Below are positions 15,604 through 26,128 of a stretch of 64,000 bases of DNA, in pieces. Source of the DNA: Anaerolineaceae bacterium (GTDB lineage: Bacteria; Chloroflexota; Anaerolineae; Aggregatilineales; Phototrophicaceae); assembly GCA_002702065.1 (NCBI GenBank), contig NZXX01000002.1:496001-560000 (forward strand). The letters are read 5' to 3'. The stretch's first letter is position 1. Each line of letters begins with the position of its first letter. A program made the translations under genes and the position numbers. The notes under the pieces were generated by a model. It searched no databases. It was not told where the DNA came from and was given only the letters and a program-made list of their open reading frames with translations.

Positions 15604-18600
15604 ATGAGTCGTCTGTGCCTCATCCTGCTGATTCTCGCCAGTTTGCTGCTGGCATTTCCGGCTGCTGCTCAGGAGAACCAACCCCCCGGTACACACCCGG
15701 ATTGCGAACGAATCGACGGACTGATGGCGCTGACGGCGCAAACGGGCATCACACCGGACCAGATCGTGCGTGGGGGCGGCTCGATCCGCGACAGCACGCC
15801 AGTTCAGGCCAGTATCAGCGCGGATGACGCCGGAGATCGCTGGGTGTTCGGGGCGGTCAACACGCAGGTGAATGGCATGTCGCAGATCACGCTCGATACG
15901 GATGTGCCGCTGATGGTGCGCGTCTTCAAGGGCCTGACTCCGGTGAATCTGTTGCAGGGGCAGGACAATGGGCGCGGGCTGACCGCCAATCTTGGGCCGG
16001 GCGTGCAGACCGTAACAGCCATGCTGATCGGGGATGGTTATTACACGGTGGTGGTGCAGCGCCAGAATCTGACCGATTCATCGCAAACCGGCGCGTACAC
16101 GCTGTCGATCGGGGCCAATGTCGCCGGGGGGCTGACGTTCGCGCCGGTGGATTGGCGCGGTCAGCAGGCGGCCCAGCAGAGTCTCATTCCGCCCGACGGC
16201 GATGGCATCGTTACCTTTATGCCGGAAGCATCGGGCTCGCTGACCTTGCGTGTGCCAGTGGATGCGCTGCGGTCGGTGACGGTCGAACGCTCGATTGTGC
16301 TGGAACTGGCCGGGTCGCAGGATGGCGCACGGGGGTCATTAAGCTGGGTGCGCGAATATGTGCGCGAACTGGCCCTGCTCGATGGCGACCTGAGCATTCA
16401 TCTGAATAACGGCGGCTTTATCCACATCGCCGGTTATGCCGGGACCGGGCGCGACACGATCACCGACCTGTTCAGCAATTTCAGCTTGCAGGACGACGGA
16501 CGCAGCGTGCGCGGCATCAACTGGAACACGATACAAAATCTGTGGCTGCTGCCGGGCTGCCTGGGTATCGAGCTGCGCGCAGGCGGCCAGCGCTTTATCG
16601 CCGAAGGCACCGGACTGACGGTCAGTGAGCAAACGGCGGCGTCCGGTGCATTGGGGCAGACTCTGGCGGTCAGTGGTGGGACCGCTGCCTACAATCTGGC
16701 GCTGGACTGGGGCGAGATCGAACAGGTAGCGGCCAGCAATGGGTTGGTCGAGGTGGGGCTGACGGATAATCGTTCGCTGCTGCTCGACCGGCTGAACATC
16801 GCCATCAGCCAACCGCCGGACGCGCCCTTCCGCATCAACGAGGGCACCACATCCCTCCTGACCACCGACTGGGTGAATACACAGCGGGTCGAGATTGAGG
16901 GCGATCGTCTGCGCGTCGTGGTGAATGATCTGCGCGAGGCAGTCGAACGACGTGGGCGTATCCTGCGCACGCTGGAAACACACGATGGTATTATGCGGGC
17001 TTTCTGGCAGGATGACAGCCAGACTCTGCTGCTGCCGGAAGCGAACGACTTTATCGAGATCGACACACCGGCGGCGCTCCCGGCAGCCAACCTGAACCTG
17101 CGACCCCGACAGGTGGATGAGGCGACCGGCAGCATGGGCTATCTGCCCGCCAACCTCAACAATGCGGGGCAGGCCTGTTTCCCGGTCAACACCGTGTTTG
17201 ATTTTAACTGCGCGCCCAATGGCGAGGTGAACCCGGCCAACGGCGGTTTGTCGATGGCCGTGACGGATCTGTATGCGCGTGGTGCGCGGCTTGATCTCAC
17301 CCTCAGCCGGACGTACAACAGCCATCACGCGCTGGTGGATGGGCCATTTGGCAAAGGCTGGAACACCGATTATCTGCTGGATTACGCGGTCGATTACACC
17401 GGGTCACGGCAGTCACGTCTTGTCTCGCCCGGTATGGCTTACCCGGTCGGGCTGGATGTCACTTATGCGCCGCTGGGCATGGTCGTGTATACCGAAGCCA
17501 GTGGGTCGCGCCACGTCTTTGAACGCGACGACGATGGCTGGCGCTCCGGCACCATGCCCGGCTGGTTCATCGCCCTGCGTGCGGATGTGCTGACCGATGA
17601 CTGGCATCTGGCACGCGATGATGGCACGGTTTATGACTTTGACATCGCTGGACGGCTGAAACGAATCCGGCATCTGTACGGCGGTGCGCTGGAAATCCGC
17701 CGCGAGTCGTTTGACCTGACCAACCCGAACGCCGAAACGGTTTACAGCATTGCCGATGCCACTGGCCGCCGCATCGTGCTCACGTTCGATGCCAACCGCC
17801 ATATCACCCGCAGCGACCTGCTGGACGACGACACACTGCTGGAAAGCGTTGCTTATGCCTACAACGTGGGCGGCTATTTGACCAGCGTGACGTATGGCGA
17901 CGGCGCACAGGCGCGCTATGAATACACCGAAAACGGCCTGCTGCACCATCACGACGACCCGCGTGCGCCACTGGCCCAATCGCTGTATTACGGCTATGAC
18001 GAGCAGGGCCGCGTCCACTGGATCGACAGCAGCGCGTCCGTCACGCCGGAAGCCTGTACCGAGGCCGCCGAAACGGTTCCGCTGCGGTGTTATGCCTATG
18101 CCAGCAGCAGCAATAATCAACTGGAAACCACCGTCACTGACCAGTGGGGGCGCGCTGCTATCTGGCGTTACAGCACTGGCGATGACCCGGAAACGGCCTT
18201 TCGTCTGCTGGCCTACACCGCACCGGATGGCCTCGAAACAACCTATACCTATGGCTCCGGTAATCTGGCCCGGTTCCCGGTCAACTTCAGCCGGGGCGGG
18301 TTGCAGCACGCGCTGCGCTGGGAGCCATTCGGCAAACCGTCGAATTTTCAGGCCGATACCTGGGTCAACTTCAGCGCCGTTTATAACATCAGCACATTGG
18401 TCGACATCAATGGCGATGGTGCGCCAGAATACCGGCTGCCCCTGCTGACGGAGTATCGTACCGATGGCAACAGCGGCCCCATCCAGCCGACGCGTTACAC
18501 CTACGACCCAGCGAGCGGCCTGCCAGTATCGGTAACGGAGTCATCCGGGCTGGTGCGGCGCATCGACACCCGCGACAGTACGTTCAACCAGCCCACAGTA

Positions 18601-21600
18601 GTCACCTCGACCGCCGGTGAAACCACCACTGTCGAGACGTTTGCCTATGATGATTACGGCTTTATCACCACGCGCCGCGACGCAACCGGCATCGACCAGA
18701 CCACATGGGACAGCTTCGGGCGACCGGTTCATTATGAACGGCAAAATGGCATTGGCACCCCGCTGGCCGCCTATGACATCACCTATACGGTTACCGATGA
18801 TGGTCGCTGCATGACGGTGACGGACCCGCTCGGCACGCAGACGGTCACGTGCTACGACCAGCGCTCCCGCCTGGCCGGGCAAACCATCACCGACAGCGGC
18901 GGAACCACCCTCGAAGCCACGACATACGCCTACGATACGCTGGACCGGCTGGTGCGCGTGCGCAGCGAAAGCATTGAATTCGACCCGGTAATCACCACCT
19001 ATGATTATCTGCCGGGGCCGACGCCGGGCGCGGGCCAGCGCACAGTGGTCGAAACCCTGCCGTCCGGTGCGCAGCGGGTAACGGACTATGACGCCGTAGA
19101 CCGCGTGATACGGGTTGAGGATGAAACCGGCCAGGTGACGTCCTATACCTACCCGGCACCGACCGCCTCCACCGAAACGGTGACCGAACGGACGTCCAGC
19201 GGCGCGGAAACGACCTACGAATATAACCGGGCGCGCCAGCTTATCCGGCTGGATTACGGCCCGGTCGAATGGGGTGTGCTGTATGGTGGCAGCCGGGCCA
19301 GCACGCAGCGCGAACCCAGCCAGATCACCCTCAGCAGCGGGCAGGGCGCTTCGACCACGATTGATTTCGAGAGTTATGACAGCGCCGGGCGGCTGACCGA
19401 AGCCAGCTTTATCATCCGCCGGCCCAATGACGATAATCTGAACGCCGAACCGCAGCGCAGCGACAACACGCGCGCCGACATGACCCTGCGCTATACCTAT
19501 GACGCACACGGCAACCTGCTGGCCATCGAAAATCCGGTCACCAGCGAGGCCACCCGCCTGAGCCACGCTGCATTTGAACAGGGCGGGCGCTCCGTCACGG
19601 TTGATTATGGCGATGAACAGTTTGTGACCTATGTATACGATGCGGTGGATCGGCTTGTCAGTGTCGAAAATGGCGCGGCGATTACGCTCTACAATTATCG
19701 TTACAATGTTGACGAGGGGCTGCTCGAAGTCAGTGCGGTGATCTCTGATGAAGACGGCGCCCAATACAACTGGCTGCTGAATTACGACTCATTGGGCAAC
19801 CTGCGCGAGTGGCGCGACGAAGACGGGCAGATCACACGTTACGCGTACGATGCGCGGTCGCGGCTGGTGCGGGTGGTCCATATCGACAGCAGTGGCGACC
19901 AGATCCCGGTTGTGGAATATGCCTATAACACCGACGATCAGGTGACGACCATCATCAACCGCGATGGTCTGGAGGCGCGTTACGTCTACAATGAGCGCGG
20001 CCAACTGACGACCCGGCGCGATTTTGATGGTGTCGTCTCGACCTTCATCTATGACCCGCAGGGCAACGTGCAGGCCGTCACGGACGGACTCGGTTTTACA
20101 ACCACCTATCGCTATGACAGCCGCAATCAACTGGCCGCCATCACGGACCCGCTGGGGCGTCAGGTGCGCTTCACCCGTGACCTGAGCAATATTGGCGAGT
20201 TGATCGTGAATGGCGATGTGCTCGGCCAGACGCGCTATGTCTTCGATTTGTACGACCGTCTGTGGCAGATTCAGGACGCGCAGGGCAGCCAGCATCTGCT
20301 GCGCTACGACTCCGACGGCCATGTGTCGGAATGGCGGCAGGCCGATGGCGCGCTGACGCTCGGTTTGCAGTACGGGCTGAATGATGTGTTAACCGCGATT
20401 GATGGGCCGGATGGCTGGGACTGGGCCTATGATTACAACCTCATGGGCCAGCTGGTCGGGCGCACTGACCCCGACGGCAATCAGCTGGCGCTGGCGTTCG
20501 ATGGCCTGGGCCGCCTGACCGAACTGGCAGACCGCACCTTCGATCGACCGCAAGCCGGTGTGCTGGACGTGACCCGCGGGGGCCAGCACACCACTTACGC
20601 CTACGATTACTTCGACCGGCTGCTGCAAGAGACACGCGGCGACGCAGAAGTTGCCTACGAATACCGCGATGATGGACACACCTTCATCGGGCCAGATGGT
20701 CAGTTTACCGAGTTTATCAACACCGGGGTGCTGGGTGACCCCGAAGTGCCGTATCTGATTGTTGAGGAATACAGCGCGGCGGGCGAACTGGCGCGGGAGC
20801 GTTACTATCGCTACAGCCAGCGCGGCCAGCTGACCGGCATCGAAAGCCGCGATTATCTGGCCGGGACGGATGTGCCCTATCGCACCGAAGCGCGTATCGA
20901 TTATGACGCGGTAGGCCGCCCGATTCGCTACATCGACAGCGAGAACAACCTCTACGCCTATTCCTATGACCTTGCCGGGCGGCTGAATACGCTGCAATAC
21001 CCGGATGGCGGCATCTATACCTATGAATATGACCGGCTCAACCAGCTGGCCGGGCTGGTGAACCCCACCGGCGAACGCCTGAGCCTGGCCTACGATCCGC
21101 TGGGGCATCTCAACAGCATATCGCTGAACAACACCACGCTGGAAACCTACCGCTGGTCACCACAGGGCTGGCTGCTGGCACGCATCTTCCCGGATTATGC
21201 CGATGGCGCCGGGCAAATCGCCTACAACTACAGCGCAGGTGGGATGCCGCAGGGCTGGTCGATTGGCGGCAGCACAGTCACCTTGGAGCATGATGCATTC
21301 GGTTTGTTAACCAGCGTCACCGATGGGGCTGGCGAGGCCGTTACTTACAGCTATGACGACACCGGCAACCTGACCGGCGCGGGTGGCCTGCTTTTCAGCT
21401 ACGATGACCGGGAGCAGCTGACCTCCGCCGGGGGTGTCAGCTACAGCCAGACGGTCGGTGATGATGGCCGCACCCTGACCATTACGCTGCCGGATGGTCA
21501 GACGCTGACGGTGCTGATCGACCCGTTCGGGCATGTTCAGCGGGTTGACGCCGATGGACAGACGGTAGACGTCGCCTACGACCTGCTTGAAGGCGAAATC

Positions 21601-23559
21601 CTGGAAGCACGCATGACCTGGGGTGGGCGCTATGTTTCACTCCTGCGCTTTAACCAACTGGGGCAGGTGCAGCTGTTGCAGTTCCGCGATGATGACACGT
21701 CGCAGCGTATCCAGCGGTTCGCCTACACCAGCAATTTCGCCGGGCTGCCACTTGCGATTGACGACCGCGAAAACGATATTTTGCTCGGCTATGACAATGT
21801 GTTTCGCCCGCTGACAACAAGCTGGCTGGTGACGGCTGGCCTCAAACCACAGGACAGCGTCGATTATGCGCTGACGGTGCGCTACGATGACCTGGGCAAC
21901 CGCGTGCAGGAACTGCGGCAGACGGTCGATGGACGCGTCGAAGAAGCCTTCTACACCTATGATCAAACGGGCACCTTGCTGCGGTCCCGCGCGGCGGAAT
22001 CCGGCGGTAGTGGCGTCGCGGCGGGCGTTTCCGGGGTGGTGGTGTTCGGGCTGCTGATCGTCGGTTTGCGACGCAGGCCGCAGATGATGCTCCCGGCGCT
22101 GCTGGTGTGTGCGCTGACCAGCGGCTGGTTGGTGGCCCAGGCCCAGACCACACCGGCTTTTGAATATCGCTACAACGACGCCGGGCATCTGGCCTCGGTG
22201 ACGGATAATCGCGGCACCGAACCGGTGATGACGGCATTTGTCTATGATGGCTTCGAACGGCTGATCGCTATCAACCGGGATGAAACCAGCACCACGTTTG
22301 AGTACGACGCGCTGGGGCGGTTGATCGCCAGAAACACGCCGGATGGCCGCACCGAATATCGCTACAACGGCGATCAGCTCATCAGCATCATGGATGAAGG
22401 GCATGAATGGCTGGCGGTCACGCTGCTGGATGACCAGTATCTGCTGCTGACAGACGGCACCGACAGCCGCTGGACGCTGTACGATGTGCTGGGGGCGCAG
22501 CGCCAGAGCTTTGTCAACGAACACACCGACCCGACTAATGTCGCCAACCGCTTCGATATGCTGGGCCGGGTGCTGACGGACAGGCCGGTGCGCGAAACAC
22601 CGCTGATGCTGCCGCTGTATGACGGCATGTTGTATGACGCGGACTATGGACTGTATATCGGGCTGGATGGCCGCGCCTATGACCCGGCGACCGGGCGCTA
22701 TTTGCAGCGCAGCCTGACCGGACCGGATGCGGTGGGCAATCTGTATGGCTTTACGCCCCTGCCTGCCCGCCCCCCGGCGCAGATTTTCGAACAGAGTGCG
22801 CTCGTCGAGCCGCTGATGCTGCTGGATGAATATGCACATCTGCTGGATGCACCAACGGCCAGCAGCGTTATGGCTGAGCATCTGCCTGATATGTATGCTG
22901 GCTGGCAGGACGTCGGCCTGGCCCAGATGAGCGCGTTTCAGGCGGCGCAGCAGGTCAGCTTTACGCGTTTGGCTGGGCAGGTGCATAGCTTGATCTACGA
23001 CTACAACCGCGCCAGCATCCTGCCGGACGACGCGGGCCGCTTCCGTCTGTACGGCATCACCCATGCGGGGCAGCCGGCTCAGGTTCCGGCTTTGCCTGCG
23101 ATCCACGCGCCGCTGCCGATGACCTTGCCAGATGTGTCGCTGCGCTGGTCACCGCCGGTCATCACCGCCGAGCTGGCATCGCCGCGCTGGTTTGATGACA
23201 GCCTGTGGCGCGACCATGCCCCCTGGTCAGTCGCTGCCGAAATGCCGCAGCCGCTGCTCGGTGAGCGTGCGCCCGGTGCCATCACGGACCTGCTGGCGCT
23301 GCCGCTGGCTGATGTTTCGGCCTATGCGGATTTCTTCCGTGCGCTGGATCATCTGCCCGTAGCGGACTCCGGGACATGGATGGCGGACATCGAAGCCGGT
23401 GTGCTGCCTGTCCGGCCTGCTGCGCCGCCGCGCAATGTTCAGGAGTGGCTGGGGAACTGGTTTACGGATGATACGTTACCGGTCTGGTCGGCGCTGCGGA
23501 GGCTGCACGCCCTGCCGGATGCACCGGGGCTGGAAGTGCCTGCCCTCAACCTGCGCTGA
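15604..23559 (+). CDS. Giant secreted RHS/YD-repeat protein
   Basis: 2651 residues from the ATG at 15604, which has GGAG 9 nt upstream and starts a clear signal peptide (CLILLILASLLLAFPAAAQ); a longer frame to 15262 runs antisense through a WXG100 gene and is rejected. Residues ~60-180 resemble a PPC domain. A DUF6531-like entry (NPANGGLSM, SRTYNSHH, GKGWNTDY) near residue 540 opens a very long array of YD repeats (YDxxGxLxxxxxxxG), expected to form a beta-strand cocoon. The conserved RHS core end is YDPATGRYLQRSLTGPD (~2360). The last ~255 residues are the variable C-terminal region, with no recognised toxin motif. Two hydrophobic segments at ~2137-2178 interrupt the array. It is divergent from the type VII operon and may be its partner or an independently secreted surface protein. 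Confidence 0.9.
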   Translation: MSRLCLILLILASLLLAFPAAAQENQPPGTHPDCERIDGLMALTAQTGITPDQIVRGGGSIRDSTPVQASISADDAGDRWVFGAVNTQVNGMSQITLDTDVPLMVRVFKGLTPVNLLQGQDNGRGLTANLGPGVQTVTAMLIGDGYYTVVVQRQNLTDSSQTGAYTLSIGANVAGGLTFAPVDWRGQQAAQQSLIPPDGDGIVTFMPEASGSLTLRVPVDALRSVTVERSIVLELAGSQDGARGSLSWVREYVRELALLDGDLSIHLNNGGFIHIAGYAGTGRDTITDLFSNFSLQDDGRSVRGINWNTIQNLWLLPGCLGIELRAGGQRFIAEGTGLTVSEQTAASGALGQTLAVSGGTAAYNLALDWGEIEQVAASNGLVEVGLTDNRSLLLDRLNIAISQPPDAPFRINEGTTSLLTTDWVNTQRVEIEGDRLRVVVNDLREAVERRGRILRTLETHDGIMRAFWQDDSQTLLLPEANDFIEIDTPAALPAANLNLRPRQVDEATGSMGYLPANLNNAGQACFPVNTVFDFNCAPNGEVNPANGGLSMAVTDLYARGARLDLTLSRTYNSHHALVDGPFGKGWNTDYLLDYAVDYTGSRQSRLVSPGMAYPVGLDVTYAPLGMVVYTEASGSRHVFERDDDGWRSGTMPGWFIALRADVLTDDWHLARDDGTVYDFDIAGRLKRIRHLYGGALEIRRESFDLTNPNAETVYSIADATGRRIVLTFDANRHITRSDLLDDDTLLESVAYAYNVGGYLTSVTYGDGAQARYEYTENGLLHHHDDPRAPLAQSLYYGYDEQGRVHWIDSSASVTPEACTEAAETVPLRCYAYASSSNNQLETTVTDQWGRAAIWRYSTGDDPETAFRLLAYTAPDGLETTYTYGSGNLARFPVNFSRGGLQHALRWEPFGKPSNFQADTWVNFSAVYNISTLVDINGDGAPEYRLPLLTEYRTDGNSGPIQPTRYTYDPASGLPVSVTESSGLVRRIDTRDSTFNQPTVVTSTAGETTTVETFAYDDYGFITTRRDATGIDQTTWDSFGRPVHYERQNGIGTPLAAYDITYTVTDDGRCMTVTDPLGTQTVTCYDQRSRLAGQTITDSGGTTLEATTYAYDTLDRLVRVRSESIEFDPVITTYDYLPGPTPGAGQRTVVETLPSGAQRVTDYDAVDRVIRVEDETGQVTSYTYPAPTASTETVTERTSSGAETTYEYNRARQLIRLDYGPVEWGVLYGGSRASTQREPSQITLSSGQGASTTIDFESYDSAGRLTEASFIIRRPNDDNLNAEPQRSDNTRADMTLRYTYDAHGNLLAIENPVTSEATRLSHAAFEQGGRSVTVDYGDEQFVTYVYDAVDRLVSVENGAAITLYNYRYNVDEGLLEVSAVISDEDGAQYNWLLNYDSLGNLREWRDEDGQITRYAYDARSRLVRVVHIDSSGDQIPVVEYAYNTDDQVTTIINRDGLEARYVYNERGQLTTRRDFDGVVSTFIYDPQGNVQAVTDGLGFTTTYRYDSRNQLAAITDPLGRQVRFTRDLSNIGELIVNGDVLGQTRYVFDLYDRLWQIQDAQGSQHLLRYDSDGHVSEWRQADGALTLGLQYGLNDVLTAIDGPDGWDWAYDYNLMGQLVGRTDPDGNQLALAFDGLGRLTELADRTFDRPQAGVLDVTRGGQHTTYAYDYFDRLLQETRGDAEVAYEYRDDGHTFIGPDGQFTEFINTGVLGDPEVPYLIVEEYSAAGELARERYYRYSQRGQLTGIESRDYLAGTDVPYRTEARIDYDAVGRPIRYIDSENNLYAYSYDLAGRLNTLQYPDGGIYTYEYDRLNQLAGLVNPTGERLSLAYDPLGHLNSISLNNTTLETYRWSPQGWLLARIFPDYADGAGQIAYNYSAGGMPQGWSIGGSTVTLEHDAFGLLTSVTDGAGEAVTYSYDDTGNLTGAGGLLFSYDDREQLTSAGGVSYSQTVGDDGRTLTITLPDGQTLTVLIDPFGHVQRVDADGQTVDVAYDLLEGEILEARMTWGGRYVSLLRFNQLGQVQLLQFRDDDTSQRIQRFAYTSNFAGLPLAIDDRENDILLGYDNVFRPLTTSWLVTAGLKPQDSVDYALTVRYDDLGNRVQELRQTVDGRVEEAFYTYDQTGTLLRSRAAESGGSGVAAGVSGVVVFGLLIVGLRRRPQMMLPALLVCALTSGWLVAQAQTTPAFEYRYNDAGHLASVTDNRGTEPVMTAFVYDGFERLIAINRDETSTTFEYDALGRLIARNTPDGRTEYRYNGDQLISIMDEGHEWLAVTLLDDQYLLLTDGTDSRWTLYDVLGAQRQSFVNEHTDPTNVANRFDMLGRVLTDRPVRETPLMLPLYDGMLYDADYGLYIGLDGRAYDPATGRYLQRSLTGPDAVGNLYGFTPLPARPPAQIFEQSALVEPLMLLDEYAHLLDAPTASSVMAEHLPDMYAGWQDVGLAQMSAFQAAQQVSFTRLAGQVHSLIYDYNRASILPDDAGRFRLYGITHAGQPAQVPALPAIHAPLPMTLPDVSLRWSPPVITAELASPRWFDDSLWRDHAPWSVAAEMPQPLLGERAPGAITDLLALPLADVSAYADFFRALDHLPVADSGTWMADIEAGVLPVRPAAPPRNVQEWLGNWFTDDTLPVWSALRRLHALPDAPGLEVPALNLR

Positions 23560-23592
23560 TTGCTTGTAGTAATTTGTGGATTGTCTGTTATG

Positions 23593-23619
23593 GGGAGGGC
23601 CGGGTAGCCCTCCCTTTTT
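23593..23619 (+). terminator. Intrinsic terminator of the RHS gene
   Basis: GGGAGGGC (23593-23600) and GCCCTCCC (23607-23614) form an 8-bp GC-rich stem with a 6-nt loop, followed by TTTTT. It separates the RHS gene from the convergent kinase gene. Confidence 0.9.
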
Positions 23620-23641
23620 GTTGCGTGAGCAAACCAGTTAA

Positions 23642-26110
23642 TCAGGGTGTTGCTGTTGATGTCGGAACCGGGGTCAGGGCCAGCACCCGCGAAATATCCT
23701 CCAGCAGCACATCGAGGTCGCTGTTGTCTTCCTCATAGCGCAGCGGCAGGCGCTCGTCATCGCTGGTCTGGTTGCGGCAGAACCCGCGATAGATGCGCGC
23801 CATTTCCCGCAGAATATCGTCACCGTAGATTTCGTAGGCCAGGTTGTCAGCAAACGGGTCGTCGAGTTCCAGCCGCGCTTCGAGATGTTCGTAAACCGCA
23901 TTGAACACCGAACATTCGTAGGTGTCGCCGATGATGGCGCGGCGCAGCATCTGGATATTTTCACTCAGGTCAGCGCTCAGCCCTTCTTCGGTCGGCGTGG
24001 CTGTGGGGCGTAAGGTCGCTGTATCGCCAACGCGGGTGGCTGTCGGCGGAATATCAGCTGTGCTTTCTGCGACACTCGCCAGAGTAGATTTGACTGGATT
24101 GATTGGCGTTGGCGTGCTGGTCGGTCGGCGCGTGGCCGTTGGTGGCACGGGGGTAGGCGTCTCTGTGGGTCGACGGGTGGCGGTGGGCGGAATTGGCGTG
24201 TCAGATGGCGGGACATCGGTGGCCGTTGGCGGCTCGCTGGTCGCGGTTGGTGCGGCGGTCGTCGGCTGTGGTGTCGGGGTGTTCGTCGGCGCCTGCGTGG
24301 CGGACGGTGGCACATCTGTCGCTGTGGGTTCGGATGTGACCGTTGGCGGCACATTCGTCGCCGCTGGCTCTGATGTATCTGTCGGCGGTACCGGTGTATC
24401 GGTGCGCGGGATCGGCGTGCTGGTCGGTCGACGGGTGGCCGTAGGTGGAATCGGCGACGCCGTTGGTTCTTCCGTGGCCGCTACCACAACCTGCGCACTG
24501 GTTGATTCGGCGTCGGCTGTCTGACTAGTTGCTGGTGGTGTGGTGGCCGTCACATCCATAGCGACAGCGCCGGGCGTTAATGTGTCTATGGTGGCGGCTG
24601 GCGCAAAACGCTGAATCACCAGCACCGCAACAATGATGAGCATAATGACAATGACGATGCCCATATACAACAATGGGCTGCGACCACCGGGCTTCTTCGG
24701 CGGGGCCGGGGGAATCGTCGCCGTGTGTTTGTCCGGTTCCGGCTGAAACCGGTCGGGCATGGGCGGCGCGACGACTCGGCGCTCCGGCTCCAGTGACGGC
24801 GGGCGGCGCGGCGGCTCCGGCGATGGAGAAGGTTGCGGTGACGGTGCTGGCGGCGGTGTGGGCCGGACGTCAGCGGGCTGCGGCGGGTCTTCGAGCACGG
24901 TCTGGCCGTCTTCAAACGCATTATCCGGTTCATCTTGCGGGATCGAGGATGCAGCGGGTTGTTCCGGCTCCTCAATGAGAGTCGGTGTTCCGGCGTCCCA
25001 GCTGATATGCGGCTCGACCGGTGTGCTGTCATGGTCATCGGCCATGTTTTCAACAATCGTCGGCATATCGTCCGATGCGACGATGGGCTGCGGCTGATGC
25101 GGTTCCAGCGGAGTGGGGTCTACCGGGGTGGTTTCCAGTTCATCGGGTGTCGGCGCTGGCGGCGCGACAGGTTCGGGTTCTGGCTCCGGCGCAGGGGCCG
25201 CTTCGGGGGTGACGTTTGCGGGTGCCAGCCCTTCCTCGATTGCCCGGCGTATATCCGATGCAAAGTCGCGCGGGTCCACATAGCGCTCGCTGCGGCTGCC
25301 CAGTACCTTCTGGAACACTTCATCCAGCGGTTGCAGGTCCTTGCCCACCAGCTCAGACGGCAGTTCCTCCAGCGGCAGCTTGGTCGGGACATGCCATTCG
25401 CGGTTTTTCACGCGGTCGCCCGCCACCACCTGCGGCATGAACGGTGTCGCCTTCAGCATCGGTGTATCGTTCGGCGTGAAGATGGCATGGCGGCCAAAAA
25501 TGATCTCGTACACCAGCAGGCCGAAGCTGTAGACATCGCCCTGTTTGTCCGGGATACCGTCCCACGGCATATAGAGCTTGGTGCCGATGTTGGCCTGGGT
25601 TTTTTGCAGGTCCGCTTCCGGCAGGGCCACGCTGAAATCCAGCAGGTACGGGTTTTCGGTGCCGCTGACATTGGCCGGTTTGATGTCGCGGTGAATAATA
25701 TCTTCGCTGTGCGCCGCGTACAACGCCATCGCCAGTTCGCGGATAATATCCAGCCGCCGGTTCAGCGGAATTTTGAGAATATCGCCGGATTTGATCAGCC
25801 TGTCGTAAGACTGCCCGCCGATAAACTGCATCGCCAGGTAGGGGCGTTCATATTCCAGATCGTAATCAAAAATGCTGGGGATGTTCGGATGACTTTGCAG
25901 ATGGTTCAGCGCTTCGATCTCGCGCTGCAAACGGGTGAAATGTTTGGCGACATTGCGTGAGTTCAACAGCTGCGGGTTCATCAGCTTCAGCGCGACCGTC
26001 TTGGTGCCGTCGCTGGCTTTCCACACCTCGCCAGAAGCGCCCTTGCCCAGTTGTTCTTCGAGGACGTAATTCTTGATGCGGGTACCGGGGGTCAGTTGCT
26101 CGTCGGTCAT
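23642..26110 (-). CDS. Transmembrane Ser/Thr protein kinase with long Thr/Pro linker
   Basis: 822 residues. The Hanks-type kinase domain spans ~13-285: glycine loop GKGASGEV, VALK lysine (~42), HRDIKPAN (catalytic Asp ~142), then DFS in place of DFG and no clear APE motif (YMPWDG), so it is atypical but keeps the catalytic residues. A Pro/Glu-rich cytoplasmic linker leads to one membrane span at ~482-505 (GIVIVIMLIIVAVLVI). Outside is a long Thr/Pro/Ala repeat stretch (~525-690) and a ~110-residue helical domain with paired Cys (~695-810) that could be the sensor. It follows an FHA gene 18 bp upstream in the same operon, across from a PP2C gene. It probably phosphorylates local FHA partners; targets are unknown. 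Confidence 0.88.
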   Translation of the reverse strand: MTDEQLTPGTRIKNYVLEEQLGKGASGEVWKASDGTKTVALKLMNPQLLNSRNVAKHFTRLQREIEALNHLQSHPNIPSIFDYDLEYERPYLAMQFIGGQSYDRLIKSGDILKIPLNRRLDIIRELAMALYAAHSEDIIHRDIKPANVSGTENPYLLDFSVALPEADLQKTQANIGTKLYMPWDGIPDKQGDVYSFGLLVYEIIFGRHAIFTPNDTPMLKATPFMPQVVAGDRVKNREWHVPTKLPLEELPSELVGKDLQPLDEVFQKVLGSRSERYVDPRDFASDIRRAIEEGLAPANVTPEAAPAPEPEPEPVAPPAPTPDELETTPVDPTPLEPHQPQPIVASDDMPTIVENMADDHDSTPVEPHISWDAGTPTLIEEPEQPAASSIPQDEPDNAFEDGQTVLEDPPQPADVRPTPPPAPSPQPSPSPEPPRRPPSLEPERRVVAPPMPDRFQPEPDKHTATIPPAPPKKPGGRSPLLYMGIVIVIMLIIVAVLVIQRFAPAATIDTLTPGAVAMDVTATTPPATSQTADAESTSAQVVVAATEEPTASPIPPTATRRPTSTPIPRTDTPVPPTDTSEPAATNVPPTVTSEPTATDVPPSATQAPTNTPTPQPTTAAPTATSEPPTATDVPPSDTPIPPTATRRPTETPTPVPPTATRRPTSTPTPINPVKSTLASVAESTADIPPTATRVGDTATLRPTATPTEEGLSADLSENIQMLRRAIIGDTYECSVFNAVYEHLEARLELDDPFADNLAYEIYGDDILREMARIYRGFCRNQTSDDERLPLRYEEDNSDLDVLLEDISRVLALTPVPTSTATP
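24090..24480. repeat. Low-complexity tandem repeat encoding the Thr/Pro-rich stalk of the kinase
   Basis: Imperfect repeats of about 24-60 bp encode units such as PPTATRRPTSTPTP and PPTATDVPPS. Near-identical copies of GGTCGGTCGGCGCGTGG-type sequence recur around 24120 and 24420. They are in frame and on the extracytoplasmic side, which suggests a length-variable stalk rather than a mobile or CRISPR repeat. Confidence 0.7.
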
Positions 26111-26128
26111 GCAAGGCCTCGTCGGTGG

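Noticed and set aside
24090-24480. CRISPR-like repeats
   Set aside because: The repeats are imperfect, coding and in frame with a kinase stalk, with no unique spacers and no cas genes.
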